Assembly (NCBI GenBank): GCA_038133845.1
Contig: JAYPUA010000002.1
Location: 128,778-192,777, forward strand
Direction of reading: 5' to 3'
DNA from: JAYPUA01 sp038133845
GTDB taxonomy: Bacteria > SAR324 > NAC60-12
Length of the DNA stretch: 64,000 nucleotides
Shown here in pieces: positions 32,057 through 41,235 of this stretch. Under the pieces are notes generated by a model. It had not been told where the DNA came from, did not search any database, and saw only the letters and a program-made list of their open reading frames with translations. The translations under genes were made by a program, and so were the position numbers. Every line of letters begins with the position of its first letter. Position 1 is the stretch's first letter.

Positions 32057-33877
32057 TTACAGGCACGCCTCCAGCGGGCTGAAGCTGGCATTCTTCAGAA
32101 TCCGGGCATGGCTCAACGTACGGGGTAGGATGCTGTAGATGTAGAACTGAGTGGTCTTCCACTTGTTCCAGTAGAATTGGGCTTCTTCACTTGCTTCCAG
32201 CGCCTCGGACGCTGAAGCAAAGGATGCCGAAAGCTCCTTCCATTTGGGGATCGCCACCTCTGCCTGCTGAAGCAGATAGAACGCACAGAGGACATCTCCC
32301 ATCAGCGCCAGCAGATTGTTGGCGTACAACACAAATCCAGGCTTGCCTCCTTGCTCGCCAAGCACCTTGAGTTGGGAAATGCTCTCGAACATCAGGCTCC
32401 GGTATCCGGACCACTCCTCCACCAGCACGAAGAGGTCGGGGTCCGCTCCGTTACGGTCGAAGTGCCCCAGCTCCTGGGCGAGCGCCTCGACCATCGCTCC
32501 GTTCTTGGCCATCAGCTTGCGCCCCACCAAGTCGAGTGCCTGGATTCCGTTGGTCCCTTCGTAAATCGAGGAGATCTTCTGGTCCCGGACGTTTTGCTCC
32601 AAGGGGAAGTCCTTCAGATAGCCAACGCCACCGAGGACCTGCTGTCCCATGACCCCCACCTCAAACCCCTGATCGGTTGCAAAGGCCTTGCAGATCGGGA
32701 TGTGCAGGTCGAGCAGGCTCTGATAGTACTCGCGGGTTTCTTCCGGGCCCTGATGGGCCCAGTCCGTGTACCAGGATGCAGCATAGCACAGACCGCGCAA
32801 CCCTTCGGTCACAGCCTTCATGTGCATCAGCATCCGGCGGACGTCCGGAAACTCGACAATCAGCGCCTTCTCACCAGGCTTGGCGTCAGGCCGCGAGGAC
32901 GGCCCCTGAGGGCGCTCGTTCGCGTAGGCCCAGGCGTTCTGCAAGGCTGCCGCCGCGCCGCCGAGTCCTTGCAAGGCAACATAGAGGCGGGCTTCGTTCA
33001 TCATCTGGAACATCTGAGTCATTCCAGCGTTCTCTGCCTGAAGCAGATAGCCGTGGCACTCTCCCTTCTCACCGAAGGACAGCGCGCAGGTGGGTGAGCC
33101 GTGCAGGCCCATCTTGTTCTCCACATGCACCAGCGTCACATCGTTCGGGGTACCGTCCAAGCGGACTTTCGGGACAATGAACAGGCTGATCCCCTTGGTG
33201 CCACTCGGGCTCCCCTGAGTTCGTGCGAGCAACAGATGGACGATGTTGTCCGTCATGTCATGCTCGCCGTAGGTGATGTAGATCTTGTTGCCCTTGATCA
33301 GGTAGTGGCCCTCCGGTTGCTGGACAGCCGTGGTCGTGATGTCCCCGACAGCACTCCCGGCATGAGGCTCCGTCAGGCACATTGTCCCGCCCCACGCTCC
33401 GGTAAGCATCTTCTCGCAGTAGTCGCTCTTTTGCTCGTCGTCACCGAACGCCAGGATCAGATTCGCTGCGCCTGTGGTCAGCACGTTGGCAATGCAGAAG
33501 CCCTGGCTGGCGGCAATCTGCGTCTCTCGGGCTGCAGTCGTGACCAGTTCCGGAAGGCCCTGACCACCGTACTCCGGACTAAGGTTCAAGGCCAGCCACC
33601 CGGCCTCTCCCATCTGCTGCCAAGCCTTCTTGAAGCCCTCCGGAGTCACGACCTGCCCGTCCACCGCCTTGCTGCCTATTCGGTCCGCATCCAGGTTGAG
33701 CGGAGCGATCACCTGCTCGGAGAAGGTGGCTGCTTCTGAGACAATCATCCCAAACATGTCCGGATCAAACTCGGAGTAGGCAGGAAACTCACAGAGCTTC
33801 TTCGAGTCGTAAACCTCCTGAGTCATGAACTGCAGATCTCTGCGATCCGCTCGGTATTCGGTGCTACTGGCGTGCAT
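32057..33877 (-). CDS. Acyl-CoA dehydrogenase, DmdC-like long form
   Basis: A 606-residue FAD-dependent acyl-CoA dehydrogenase of the roughly 600-residue subgroup that includes 3-methylmercaptopropionyl-CoA dehydrogenase DmdC and related fatty acyl-CoA dehydrogenases. It shows MCLTEPHAGSAVGDI (substrate/FAD signature), GSPTCALSFGEKGECHGYL, the Arg-rich LGGVGYLKDFPLEQNVRD block and the catalytic-Glu region ISSIYEGTNGIQALDLVGRK, then a C-terminal extension typical of the group. DMSP degradation cannot be claimed from family alone. It lies 52 bases upstream of fabF on the minus strand (transcribed after it). Confidence 0.88.
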   Translation of the reverse strand: MHASSTEYRADRRDLQFMTQEVYDSKKLCEFPAYSEFDPDMFGMIVSEAATFSEQVIAPLNLDADRIGSKAVDGQVVTPEGFKKAWQQMGEAGWLALNLSPEYGGQGLPELVTTAARETQIAASQGFCIANVLTTGAANLILAFGDDEQKSDYCEKMLTGAWGGTMCLTEPHAGSAVGDITTTAVQQPEGHYLIKGNKIYITYGEHDMTDNIVHLLLARTQGSPSGTKGISLFIVPKVRLDGTPNDVTLVHVENKMGLHGSPTCALSFGEKGECHGYLLQAENAGMTQMFQMMNEARLYVALQGLGGAAAALQNAWAYANERPQGPSSRPDAKPGEKALIVEFPDVRRMLMHMKAVTEGLRGLCYAASWYTDWAHQGPEETREYYQSLLDLHIPICKAFATDQGFEVGVMGQQVLGGVGYLKDFPLEQNVRDQKISSIYEGTNGIQALDLVGRKLMAKNGAMVEALAQELGHFDRNGADPDLFVLVEEWSGYRSLMFESISQLKVLGEQGGKPGFVLYANNLLALMGDVLCAFYLLQQAEVAIPKWKELSASFASASEALEASEEAQFYWNKWKTTQFYIYSILPRTLSHARILKNASFSPLEACL

Positions 33878-33929
33878 GGGATCTCCTCATCAAGGGGAAT
33901 TTCGACTGCGCCTCCGGGAGCAGGGGCAA

Positions 33930-35165
33930 TCAGGCAAGTTTCCGGAAGATGACCGAGGCGTTGGTTCCTCCAAAGCCAAAAGCGTTCGACATCGCGGTTT
34001 GCAGCGGCCGATCTCGCCCGGTGTTGGGGGTCACGTCCAAGTCACACTCCGGATCAAGGTCGTCGATGTTGATCGTTGGCGGGATGAAGTTCTCCTCAAG
34101 AGCCTTGACGCAAAAGACCGCCTCAATCGCCGCTGCGGCTCCAAGCAGGTGTCCGGTCATCGACTTGGTCGAACTGATGGCCAACTTCCGTGCGGGCTCT
34201 TCTCCCAAGGCAAGCTTGAGCGCCCGGAGTTCGTTGATGTCTCCTGCCGGAGTCGAGGTGCCGTGTGCGTTGATGTAGTCAATGTCTTCCGGACCCAAGG
34301 ATGCGTCCTTCAGCGCCATCTTCATGGCGCGGGCCGGGCCCTCCGTGGAAGGAGAGGTGATGTGATGTGCATCCGAGCTGAACCCGTACCCTTGGATTTC
34401 ACAATAGATTCGCGCCCCGCGAGCCTGCGCAAATTCCAGATCCTCCAGGATCAACACTCCGGAGCCTTCACCCATCACAAACCCATCACGCCCCTGGTCG
34501 TAGGGACGGCTGGCTTTCTCGGGCTCTCCGTTTCGTGTACTGAGCGCATGCATCGCTGCAAATCCGCCAATGCCCAAAGGCGTGATGCTCGATTCCGCGC
34601 CTCCGGCAATCATCACCTTGGCATCACCACGCTCAATGGTGCGCGCAGCCGTGCCGATTGCATGGTTCGAAGAGGTGCAGGCCGACACGGTGCAGGCATT
34701 GTAGCCTCGCGCCCGGAAGAACATGGAGATCTGACCGGGAGAGAGGTTGCTCAGGGTCATCGGAATGAAGAACGGGCTGATCCGACCAGGACCTTGGGCA
34801 GCCAGGACTTCAGAGTAGCGCTCGATGCATCCGAGCCCACCAATCCCCACACCCATGGAAACTCCGGTCTCCTCCTCAAGATCTTCCGTGATCTCCAACC
34901 CGGAATCCCTCAACGCCTCCTCAGTGGCAGCAATCGAGTAGTGGATGAAGAGGTCCATCTTCTTGGCCTCTTTGGGAGGAATGATCTTCGGGAGGGTGAA
35001 GTTCTTGACTTCTCCAGCAATCTGAGCCCGATAGGGTTCCGGATCGAAGCGGGTGATCCGGGCAATTCCGGATCTTCCGTTACGGCAGGCGTCCCACGAT
35101 GTGGGGACATCGTTCCCCAGCGGAGAAACACATCCGATTCCGGTCACCACCACGCGTTTGCGCAT
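33930..35165 (-). CDS. fabF: 3-oxoacyl-ACP synthase II
   Basis: A 411-residue KAS II for fatty-acid elongation. The triad is Cys163 (SACTSSNHAIG), His in YINAHGTSTPAGD and His in STKSMTGHLLGAA. The start RKRVVVTGIGCVSPLGN and the C-terminal SNAFGFGGTNAS are textbook. It lies 36 bases after acpP and belongs to fabG-acpP-fabF, so it is the housekeeping copy as opposed to the paralogue at 5249-6496. Confidence 0.95.
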   Translation of the reverse strand: MRKRVVVTGIGCVSPLGNDVPTSWDACRNGRSGIARITRFDPEPYRAQIAGEVKNFTLPKIIPPKEAKKMDLFIHYSIAATEEALRDSGLEITEDLEEETGVSMGVGIGGLGCIERYSEVLAAQGPGRISPFFIPMTLSNLSPGQISMFFRARGYNACTVSACTSSNHAIGTAARTIERGDAKVMIAGGAESSITPLGIGGFAAMHALSTRNGEPEKASRPYDQGRDGFVMGEGSGVLILEDLEFAQARGARIYCEIQGYGFSSDAHHITSPSTEGPARAMKMALKDASLGPEDIDYINAHGTSTPAGDINELRALKLALGEEPARKLAISSTKSMTGHLLGAAAAIEAVFCVKALEENFIPPTINIDDLDPECDLDVTPNTGRDRPLQTAMSNAFGFGGTNASVIFRKLA

Positions 35166-35201
35166 TCGAAAGACCTTGGGAGGAGGGTGAGGGGAGGGGG
35201 A

Positions 35202-35438
35202 TCAGGACATCTTTTGCTGGATGGCTTCGATGGCCGATTGCACCGTGGTGATCTTCTCCGACTCCTCATCCGGGATCTTCACACCAAACTCTTCCTCCAG
35301 GGCCATGACCAGCTCCACGGTGTCCAGCGAATCTGCGTCGAGGTCGTCAATAAAGTGGGACTCGAGGCTGATCTCGGACTCATCTTTTCCCAGTTGCTCA
35401 CTGATGATTTGAATAACTTTTGCCTGAATGTCTTCCAT
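35202..35438 (-). CDS. acpP: Acyl carrier protein
   Basis: A 78-residue acidic protein with the exact phosphopantetheine motif DADSLDTVELVMALEEEF (Ser37). It carries acyl chains in fatty-acid synthesis. It is located between fabG and fabF as in E. coli, with a 78-base gap upstream that is AT-rich and may hold an extra promoter for high expression. Confidence 0.97.
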   Translation of the reverse strand: MEDIQAKVIQIISEQLGKDESEISLESHFIDDLDADSLDTVELVMALEEEFGVKIPDEESEKITTVQSAIEAIQQKMS

Positions 35439-35516
35439 CTTTGCTCTTTATGAAGGTGTAGGGTTGACAAAAACAAGAACTGAGTTTTTTCCTTTAGAAC
35501 ATTGGAAATGTCAAAC

Positions 35517-36254
35517 TCAATACATTCCACCATTGACGTGAATGGTCGTTCCAGTGATGTATGCTGCCTGGTCAGAGGCCAGGAAGGCAACGGCATGAGC
35601 GATGTCCTCGGCAGAGCCCATGCGTCCCAGCGGGACTTGTTGAAGAATACTTTGTTGTTGCGCATCATTCAACTTCGCTGTCATGGCGGTCTCGATGAAC
35701 CCTGGAGCCACCAGATTGACGGTGATGTTTCGCGAGCCCACCTCTCGGGCCAAGGACTTGGAAAAGCCCACCAGTGCGGCCTTGGTCGCGCTGTAGTTGA
35801 CCTGCCCCGGGTTTCCCGAGAAGCCAACCACGGAGGAAATGCTAATGATTCGTCCGGAGCGCTGCTTCATCATTGGGCGCACCACAGACCTGGTCACGTT
35901 GAAGACCGCATTCAGATTGACATCGAGCACCTGCGACCACTCCTCGGGCTTCATCCGCATGAACAGGTTGTCCCGGGTGATGCCTGCATTGTTGACCAAC
36001 ACGTCGATTCGTCCCCACTGTTCCAGGATGTTCTGCACCATGCTCTCCACGGCATCGGCCTCTGTGACGTTCGCCTGATAGCTCAGACAACGCCGCCCCA
36101 GCGCTTCAATCTCTTTCCGGGTCTCGGCGTTGACGTCTGCATCCAGGTCGTTGAACGCAATGTCTGCACCTTCCTGGGCCAGAGACAGGGCAATGGATTT
36201 GCCGATGCCCCTCCCGGCTCCGGTGATCAGGACCGTCTTGTCTTGAAAACGCAT
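35517..36254 (-). CDS. fabG: 3-oxoacyl-ACP reductase
   Basis: A 245-residue NADPH-dependent SDR. It has cofactor motif TGAGRGIGKSIA, NNAGITRDNLFMRM, catalytic Ser in SISSVVGFSGNPGQ and YxxxK as YSATKAA, and the substrate region VAPGFIETAMT. The C-terminal TGTTIHVNGGMY is characteristic of FabG. It lies 19 bases after mraY in the rpsB-to-fabF minus-strand run; fabD and fabH are not in the window. Confidence 0.96.
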   Translation of the reverse strand: MRFQDKTVLITGAGRGIGKSIALSLAQEGADIAFNDLDADVNAETRKEIEALGRRCLSYQANVTEADAVESMVQNILEQWGRIDVLVNNAGITRDNLFMRMKPEEWSQVLDVNLNAVFNVTRSVVRPMMKQRSGRIISISSVVGFSGNPGQVNYSATKAALVGFSKSLAREVGSRNITVNLVAPGFIETAMTAKLNDAQQQSILQQVPLGRMGSAEDIAHAVAFLASDQAAYITGTTIHVNGGMY

Positions 36255-36273
36255 GCTTGCCTCCAGAATGCTT

Positions 36274-37533
36274 TTAACGGATTTTGAAATAAATGATGAT
36301 GCTGATCACGAACAGCCAGATCGACTTCAGGTGGACATGCCAGATCACCCGGCTGTTGACCTCGTGCGGGTTGAGCAGTTTGTTCTCCTCCGGAACGGGG
36401 TCGATCCCGACCTTCCGCAAGCAGAGCAGCCAGACCGACTGAACCTCCTGCTTGTCCGAATACGTCCAGAGCCGCTGCAAGTGGTGGTGATATGGGGCCC
36501 GGAGAAAGAACCGGTACCGCTCCGCCGTCGCCCTCCCCTTCCAGCGCAGCATGAGTTGAAAGAATCCACGCTGAATCAAGGTCGAGAGTGCCGCAAAGAC
36601 AAAGATTCCCCCTACAATCGGCAGGAAGAGTTCCGCCTTGACGAAGATGAACATGGTTGAAACCAGGCTTCCCAAGGCCAAAGCCCCCAGATCACCCATG
36701 TAGATCAGGGCCGGAGGGGAGTTGAACTTCAGGAAGGCCAAGCCAGCGCTCAACACTCCTGCCGCCAGAATGGTCAGCTCCTTCACGTCATGAGTCAGGT
36801 GAGGAATCTTCAGCCGCGCCGCAAACTCCTCGTCTCCTCCCACATACGCCACAGCTCCCACAAACAAGGCGCAGGTCATCAGCGGCACCGTCGCCAGAGA
36901 GTCCATGCCATCGGTCAGGTTGACCGCGTTCGCTCCCCCCACGATGATGAACACCATCAGTGGAATGAAGATAAACCGGGGCAGGTACGGATACCAGTCC
37001 TTCATGGGCACAAACGGCACCGTCAGGTGGCCGTCGATGTCCACAAACAGGTAGAGCCCCAGCACCGTGAGGAGAGCCACCCCAAACTCTGCAGTGAGCC
37101 TCAGCCTCCCGGAGATCCCATCCGCCTTGTCCGCGTGATGCTGCCGAGCCACTGTTCCGGAATCCACTCGACGTCGATGCCGCACCTTGGCCCAGTCATC
37201 AACACCACCGATCAGCCCGAAGCTCAGCATGATTGCCATCAGGGCGACGATATACTGATTCAAATCGGTCCAGAGGATCGTGGCCACCAGAATTCCCAGA
37301 ACCAGCATCCCTCCCCCCATGATCGGAGGCGCCCCGGTGTAAGGTTTGGCTCCGGGCGTCGCAGATTTGAAGTCCGAAGTCATGCCTGCATGCCGGAGCC
37401 AGCGGATCAGCAGGGGCATGCCCCAGACCACGACCCAGTAGACGGTCAGAAAGGTCATTCCGCTCCGAAAGACCACTGACTTGAAGATCTGATAGGGCCA
37501 GATGGAGTAGAGAAGAGCGGCCAGCATCAGCAC
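36274..37533 (-). CDS. mraY: Phospho-N-acetylmuramoyl-pentapeptide transferase, enlarged
   Basis: A 419-residue membrane enzyme making lipid I for peptidoglycan; E. coli MraY is 360. Catalytic motifs are present: PPIMGGGMLVLG, GGVDDWAK, NAVNLTDGMDSLA, IYMGDLGALALGS and the HHH loop PYHHHLQ. Two insertions explain the size, a basic loop after the DD motif (about 118-145) and about 35 residues after the HHH motif. In the usual MGDxGSLALG, Ser is Ala. It sits outside a dcw cluster, after frr where uppS and cdsA usually lie. The start is GTG at 37533, 1 base from the frr stop; an ATG two codons on is equally possible. Confidence 0.88.
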   Translation of the reverse strand: MLMLAALLYSIWPYQIFKSVVFRSGMTFLTVYWVVVWGMPLLIRWLRHAGMTSDFKSATPGAKPYTGAPPIMGGGMLVLGILVATILWTDLNQYIVALMAIMLSFGLIGGVDDWAKVRHRRRVDSGTVARQHHADKADGISGRLRLTAEFGVALLTVLGLYLFVDIDGHLTVPFVPMKDWYPYLPRFIFIPLMVFIIVGGANAVNLTDGMDSLATVPLMTCALFVGAVAYVGGDEEFAARLKIPHLTHDVKELTILAAGVLSAGLAFLKFNSPPALIYMGDLGALALGSLVSTMFIFVKAELFLPIVGGIFVFAALSTLIQRGFFQLMLRWKGRATAERYRFFLRAPYHHHLQRLWTYSDKQEVQSVWLLCLRKVGIDPVPEENKLLNPHEVNSRVIWHVHLKSIWLFVISIIIYFKIR

Positions 37534-37534
37534 A

Positions 37535-38104
37535 TCAGTCGTTCATCAACTCCTGTTCCTTGGAATCGACCAGCGCGTCGATCTGGGCAACATGCTCGTC
37601 GGTTGCCTGCTGGACCTCGGTCTGGGCGCCTTTTTCTTCATCCTGAGAGATGAGTTTCTCCTTCTCCATCTTCTTCAGGGTGTCGTTGCCGTCACGCCGC
37701 ACGTTCCGGACCGCCACCTTGGCATCTTCTGCGAGTTTCTTGACCTGCTTCACCCGCTCCTTGCGGCGCTCTTCTGTCAGAGGCGGCATGGTCGCCCGGA
37801 TGATGTTTCCGTCGTTGGAGAGGCTCATGCCCAAATTGGCTCCTTGAAGTGCGCGCTCGACTTCCTTGAGCATGCTCTTCTCCCACGGGCTGATGACCAG
37901 CATCTGAGGTTCTGGAGCCGAAACGTTGGAAACCTGCGGAATGGGGGTAGGGTTACCGTAGTAGTCCACCTTGACGGACTCCAAGAGAGACGGCGTGACC
38001 CGCCCTGCGTGAATGCCGCTCAGTTCCCGACGGAGGTTTTCCACGGTGCTGTCCATCTTGTTCTGGACCGTCTCAAAGACTTCTTCAACAGATTCTGGGA
38101 GCAT
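37535..38104 (-). CDS. frr: Ribosome recycling factor
   Basis: A 189-residue protein splitting post-termination ribosomes with EF-G. It has the RRF pattern: HAGRVTPSLLESVKVDYYGN, SPWEKSMLKEVERALQ, the NDGNIIRATMPPLTEERRKE block and the helical end. The ATG at 38104 matches the family start. It is eight bases from pyrH in the conserved rpsB-tsf-pyrH-frr order. Confidence 0.96.
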   Translation of the reverse strand: MLPESVEEVFETVQNKMDSTVENLRRELSGIHAGRVTPSLLESVKVDYYGNPTPIPQVSNVSAPEPQMLVISPWEKSMLKEVERALQGANLGMSLSNDGNIIRATMPPLTEERRKERVKQVKKLAEDAKVAVRNVRRDGNDTLKKMEKEKLISQDEEKGAQTEVQQATDEHVAQIDALVDSKEQELMND

Positions 38105-38112
38105 GGTGTGTC

Positions 38113-38829
38113 TCAGTGGATGAGGGTTCCCACCGTTTTGCCACAAACGGCATTGAGGATGGAGTTGGGGGTGTGGATGTTCAAAACCATGATGGGAAGT
38201 TGGTTGTCCTTGCAGAAGGCAATCGCTGTGGCATCCATCACCTTGAGGTTTTGACTGAGGACCTCGTCGTAACTCAGTCGCTCATAACGCTTGGCGTCCG
38301 GATTTTCATGAGGGTCGCTGTCGTAGACCCCATCGGTCTTCGTCGCCTTGATCACCACCTCGGCACCAATCTCCGAGGCACGCAGCACGGCCGCCGTGTC
38401 GGTGGTGAAGAACGGATTGCCCGTACCTGCAGCAAAGATCACGACGCGCTTCTTCTCCAGGTGCCGGTCGGCGCGTCTCTTGATGTAGGGTTCGGCAATC
38501 GCATTCAACTCGATCGCGGACATCACCCGAGTCGGGACATCGTTTTGCTCGATCACCTCTTGCAGACAGATGCTGTTGATCACGGTGGCCAGCATCCCCA
38601 TGTGGTCTCCGGCCACCCGCCCGATGTTCCCCTGAGAAGAGCTGGCTCCGCGAAAGATGTTTCCACCTCCGACCACGACCCCGACCTCGATTCCAAGCTC
38701 ATGCACGGCAATCACGTTGCTGGCAATGTTCCGGATGGTGTCGTAGTCGAATCCTGCTCCACGAGGTCCCCCAAGGGTCTCCCCGCTCAGCTTGAGCAGG
38801 ATGCGCTGGTACTGAGGCTGTAGCGACAC
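38113..38829 (-). CDS. pyrH: UMP kinase
   Basis: A 238-residue hexameric amino-acid-kinase-fold enzyme phosphorylating UMP. It starts at GTG 38829, chosen because family homology (QYQRILLKLSGETL) begins at once and GAGG lies five bases upstream; it is seven bases after the tsf stop. Motifs are VVGGGNIFRG, GDHMGMLATVINS, AGTGNPFFTTDTAA, KATKTDGVYDSDP and the C-terminal NAVCGKTVGTLI. Confidence 0.96.
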   Translation of the reverse strand: MSLQPQYQRILLKLSGETLGGPRGAGFDYDTIRNIASNVIAVHELGIEVGVVVGGGNIFRGASSSQGNIGRVAGDHMGMLATVINSICLQEVIEQNDVPTRVMSAIELNAIAEPYIKRRADRHLEKKRVVIFAAGTGNPFFTTDTAAVLRASEIGAEVVIKATKTDGVYDSDPHENPDAKRYERLSYDEVLSQNLKVMDATAIAFCKDNQLPIMVLNIHTPNSILNAVCGKTVGTLIH

Positions 38830-38836
38830 GTCTGCC

Positions 38837-39688
38837 TCAGAACTGGAACTTGACAAACTGATCAAAAGTGATGGCCACTCCAAGGGCCTTGCCCTTCTCT
38901 TTCACCAGGTTGCCTACTGTGATCTGCGAGTCCTTGACGAAAGGCTGAGTTTCGACACAGACCTCCTTGAGGAACTTCTGCACCCGACCTCCGATCATTT
39001 TCTCAATGATCTCCTCCGGCTTTCCGGACTCCCGGGCCTGGGCCGCAAACACCTCGCGCTCCTTGTCGATCGCCGACTGGTCGACCTGATCTGCACGAAC
39101 GGCTTCCGAAGGGGTCGCTGCGATGTGCATCGCGAGGTCCTTGGCCAAGGCCTGAAGGGACTCGTCGTCACAGGGCTGGTCGGTTTCCAGAGGAACGAGA
39201 ACTCCGATCTTGCCCGTCATGTGGATGTAGCTTCCGATGACACCGTTCTTCACAGAGACTCTCCGGACATCAGCCAACTGCATGTTCTCACCCAACTCGG
39301 CGATTTTCTGGGTGATCAGCTCCTGAACACTGATGCCTTCGCCAGTTGGCTGGTTCATGAAGTCCTGATCTCCCTGCTCCAGGGCTTGGAGGGCCAGTTG
39401 GTTCACCAGCGCCTGAAACTTCTCGTTGCGGGCGACAAAGTCCGTCTCACAGGAGAGCCGCACCATGCTGACGGTGCGTCCATCTTCGCTGGCTGCCGAG
39501 GTGATGGCGCCCTCGGTTGTTTCCCGGGAGGATTTCTTCAAGGCCTTGGCTTGCCCCTTTTTGCGCAACAGTTCCTGAGCTGCCTCAAGGTCTCCGTCAC
39601 ACTCGACCAGAGCCTTCTTGCAGTCCATCATGGCCACACCTGTAATCTCGCGCAGTTCCTTGACTGCAGCTGCCGTTATTTCCGCCAT
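38837..39688 (-). CDS. tsf: Elongation factor Ts
   Basis: A 283-residue nucleotide exchange factor for EF-Tu. The N-terminal UBA-like VKELREITGVAMMDCKKAL, the dimerisation-core SCETDFVARNEKFQ and the C-terminal helical region are full-length. The ATG at 39688 has AAGAAGAA before it; upstream in-frame residues lie outside the family. It lies 100 bases after rpsB as in many bacteria. Confidence 0.97.
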   Translation of the reverse strand: MAEITAAAVKELREITGVAMMDCKKALVECDGDLEAAQELLRKKGQAKALKKSSRETTEGAITSAASEDGRTVSMVRLSCETDFVARNEKFQALVNQLALQALEQGDQDFMNQPTGEGISVQELITQKIAELGENMQLADVRRVSVKNGVIGSYIHMTGKIGVLVPLETDQPCDDESLQALAKDLAMHIAATPSEAVRADQVDQSAIDKEREVFAAQARESGKPEEIIEKMIGGRVQKFLKEVCVETQPFVKDSQITVGNLVKEKGKALGVAITFDQFVKFQF

Positions 39689-39788
39689 TTCTTCTTGATC
39701 GATCTTGAGTTGAGCCCTCGACTTCAATCCGTATGGAAGCGAGAGCAGGGCCCGGGATTCCAGACCCTGATTAATGAAGCGAGGAGGC

Positions 39789-40583
39789 TTACTCCTCGGT
39801 GCTGGAACCTTCTGAGCTCTTCTCGGGAGCCGGGGTGACCTCCGGAGCTAGCGCAGCCTCGGCAGATGCGTTCCGGACGATGCCGTTGGCGCTGTCTCGC
39901 TGGGCGCGGCCTTCCAGAATTGCGTTCGCGATCACGCCGGCGAAGATCTTCACCGCACGCGGAGAGTCGTCATTTCCCGGGATCGCAATGTCCAGTTCTG
40001 TCGGGTCGCAGTTGGTGTCTGCAATGCCGACAATCGGAATTCCCAGGCGCCGGCCTTCCTTGACTGCCAGGTGCTCCTTCTTGGCATCAACCACAAAGAG
40101 AATGTCCGGAATCGAGCGCATGGTCTTCACCCCGCCCAAGGAGCGCTCCAGCTTCTCTCGCTTGCGCTCAACCCGGAGGGCTTCCTTCTTGATCAGTCCG
40201 TCATAGTTGTTGCTCTCTCCGGCCATTTCGTCGAACTCCTGGAGCCGATTGATGGACTGACGCACGGTGCTGAAGTTGGTCAGCATTCCTCCCAGCCAGC
40301 GGTAGTTGATGTAGTGACTTCCGCTGCGAAGGGACTCCTCTTTGATGATTCGCTGAATCTGAGGCTTGGTTCCCACAAACATCACGGTCTTGCCTTTGCC
40401 GGCTTCCTCCTTGATGTATTCGTAGGCTTCTTTGAGGCGCTTGAGGGTGTGGCGCAGGTCGATGACATGAATTCCCGCCTTGGCCCCGTAGATGTAGGGG
40501 GACATTTTGGGGTTCCAGCGCTTGGTCTGGTGGCCAAAGTGAGCTCCGGCTTCCAGAAATTGTTTCATTGAGATGACAGCCAT
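39789..40583 (-). CDS. rpsB: 30S ribosomal protein S2
   Basis: A 264-residue S2. It opens MKQFLEAGAHFGHQTKRWNPKM and has IIDLRHTL-like, GTKPQIQRIIKEE, NYRWLGGMLTNFSTV and GIPIVGIADTNCDP. The last 40 residues are an Ala/Pro/Glu/Ser-rich tail beyond the E. coli length, a common lineage-specific extension. It heads the operon, with its own strong promoter candidate. Confidence 0.97.
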   Translation of the reverse strand: MAVISMKQFLEAGAHFGHQTKRWNPKMSPYIYGAKAGIHVIDLRHTLKRLKEAYEYIKEEAGKGKTVMFVGTKPQIQRIIKEESLRSGSHYINYRWLGGMLTNFSTVRQSINRLQEFDEMAGESNNYDGLIKKEALRVERKREKLERSLGGVKTMRSIPDILFVVDAKKEHLAVKEGRRLGIPIVGIADTNCDPTELDIAIPGNDDSPRAVKIFAGVIANAILEGRAQRDSANGIVRNASAEAALAPEVTPAPEKSSEGSSTEE

Positions 40584-40698
40584 CGTCTTGACTCCGTTCC
40601 GGCTTGAGTGCTCCCGAGGACAATAAGGAGCGATTTGCTCTTGAGGTGACCGAGGCTGAGCAGACCTTGTGTCCGGCAAGGTGTTCGCAGCATCGGGT

Positions 40699-40714
40699 CT
40701 GGGATGTTTCCCAG
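40699..40714 (-). promoter_or_regulatory. Hairpin in the rpsB mRNA leader
   Basis: A perfect 6-bp stem CTGGGA/TCCCAG with a 4-base loop lies about 20 bases downstream of the promoter. rpsB leaders in gammaproteobacteria carry structures through which S2 regulates its own mRNA. This may be an analogue, but the sequence is not enough to say. Confidence 0.3.
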
Positions 40715-40732
40715 AAACATGACAAACTGATT

Positions 40733-40761
40733 TTTATAGAGAGAAATGCCTAACGGCTCAA
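40733..40761 (-). promoter_or_regulatory. Strong sigma-70 promoter candidate for rpsB-tsf
   Basis: On the minus strand TTGAGC (40761-40756), 17 bases, then TATAAA (40738-40733) within an AT-rich patch. It gives a leader of about 145 bases to rpsB. The only region between rpsB and the divergent rimI-like gene, it must serve both directions. Confidence 0.55.
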
Positions 40762-40788
40762 GCTTTTTCTGGAATTCGAGGAGGTCTC

Positions 40789-41235
40789 ATGTGGCTGGAT
40801 CAGGAGTGGCAGCGGCTTTCTTCGCTGCAGGCGGCACGATTGGAGGCTGCCTGTTTTGACGCGCCTTGGGGGCTGGAGGACTATCAGCAGCTTGCAGAAA
40901 ACGTCCACTTCCACGCGTGGGGGCTGGGGGAGGGTCATGATGCCTCTCCCGTAGCCTTCGTAGCCGGGATGCTCATCTGCCCGGAAGTGGAGGTCCTCAG
41001 GTTGGGTGTGCAGCCCGAGTATCGCCGAAGAGGCCTCGCTCAGCGGCTACTCCAGCAGCTAAAGGCCTACAGTCAGACGCAGGGGTGTTGCTCATGCTGG
41101 CTGGAGGTTCACGAAGCCAACACCCCAGCACGTGCATTCTACGAGCAGCAGGGCTTTCAGGAGGTCGGCCGCCGGAAGCGCTACTACCGTCAGCCTCCCG
41201 GAGATGCCCTGATCCTGCGTTGGGACTGGAGTTGA
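40789..41235 (+). CDS. GNAT acetyltransferase, RimI-like
   Basis: A 148-residue N-acetyltransferase. The acetyl-CoA-binding motif A is RLGVQPEYRRRGLAQRLLQQL (about 63-83), followed by LEVHEANTPARAFYEQQGFQEVGRRKRYY, the RimI-type ending that acetylates the N-terminal Ala of S18 in E. coli. The length is right for RimI. The target here is inferred only. GAGGAGG precedes the ATG closely. Its TGA abuts the convergent uvrA TGA with no base between. Confidence 0.8.
   Translation: MWLDQEWQRLSSLQAARLEAACFDAPWGLEDYQQLAENVHFHAWGLGEGHDASPVAFVAGMLICPEVEVLRLGVQPEYRRRGLAQRLLQQLKAYSQTQGCCSCWLEVHEANTPARAFYEQQGFQEVGRRKRYYRQPPGDALILRWDWS

Noticed and set aside
33825..35453. A 542-codon plus-strand frame opposite fabF and acpP
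   Set aside because: The minus-strand products are textbook fatty-acid genes; the opposite frame has no homology signs.
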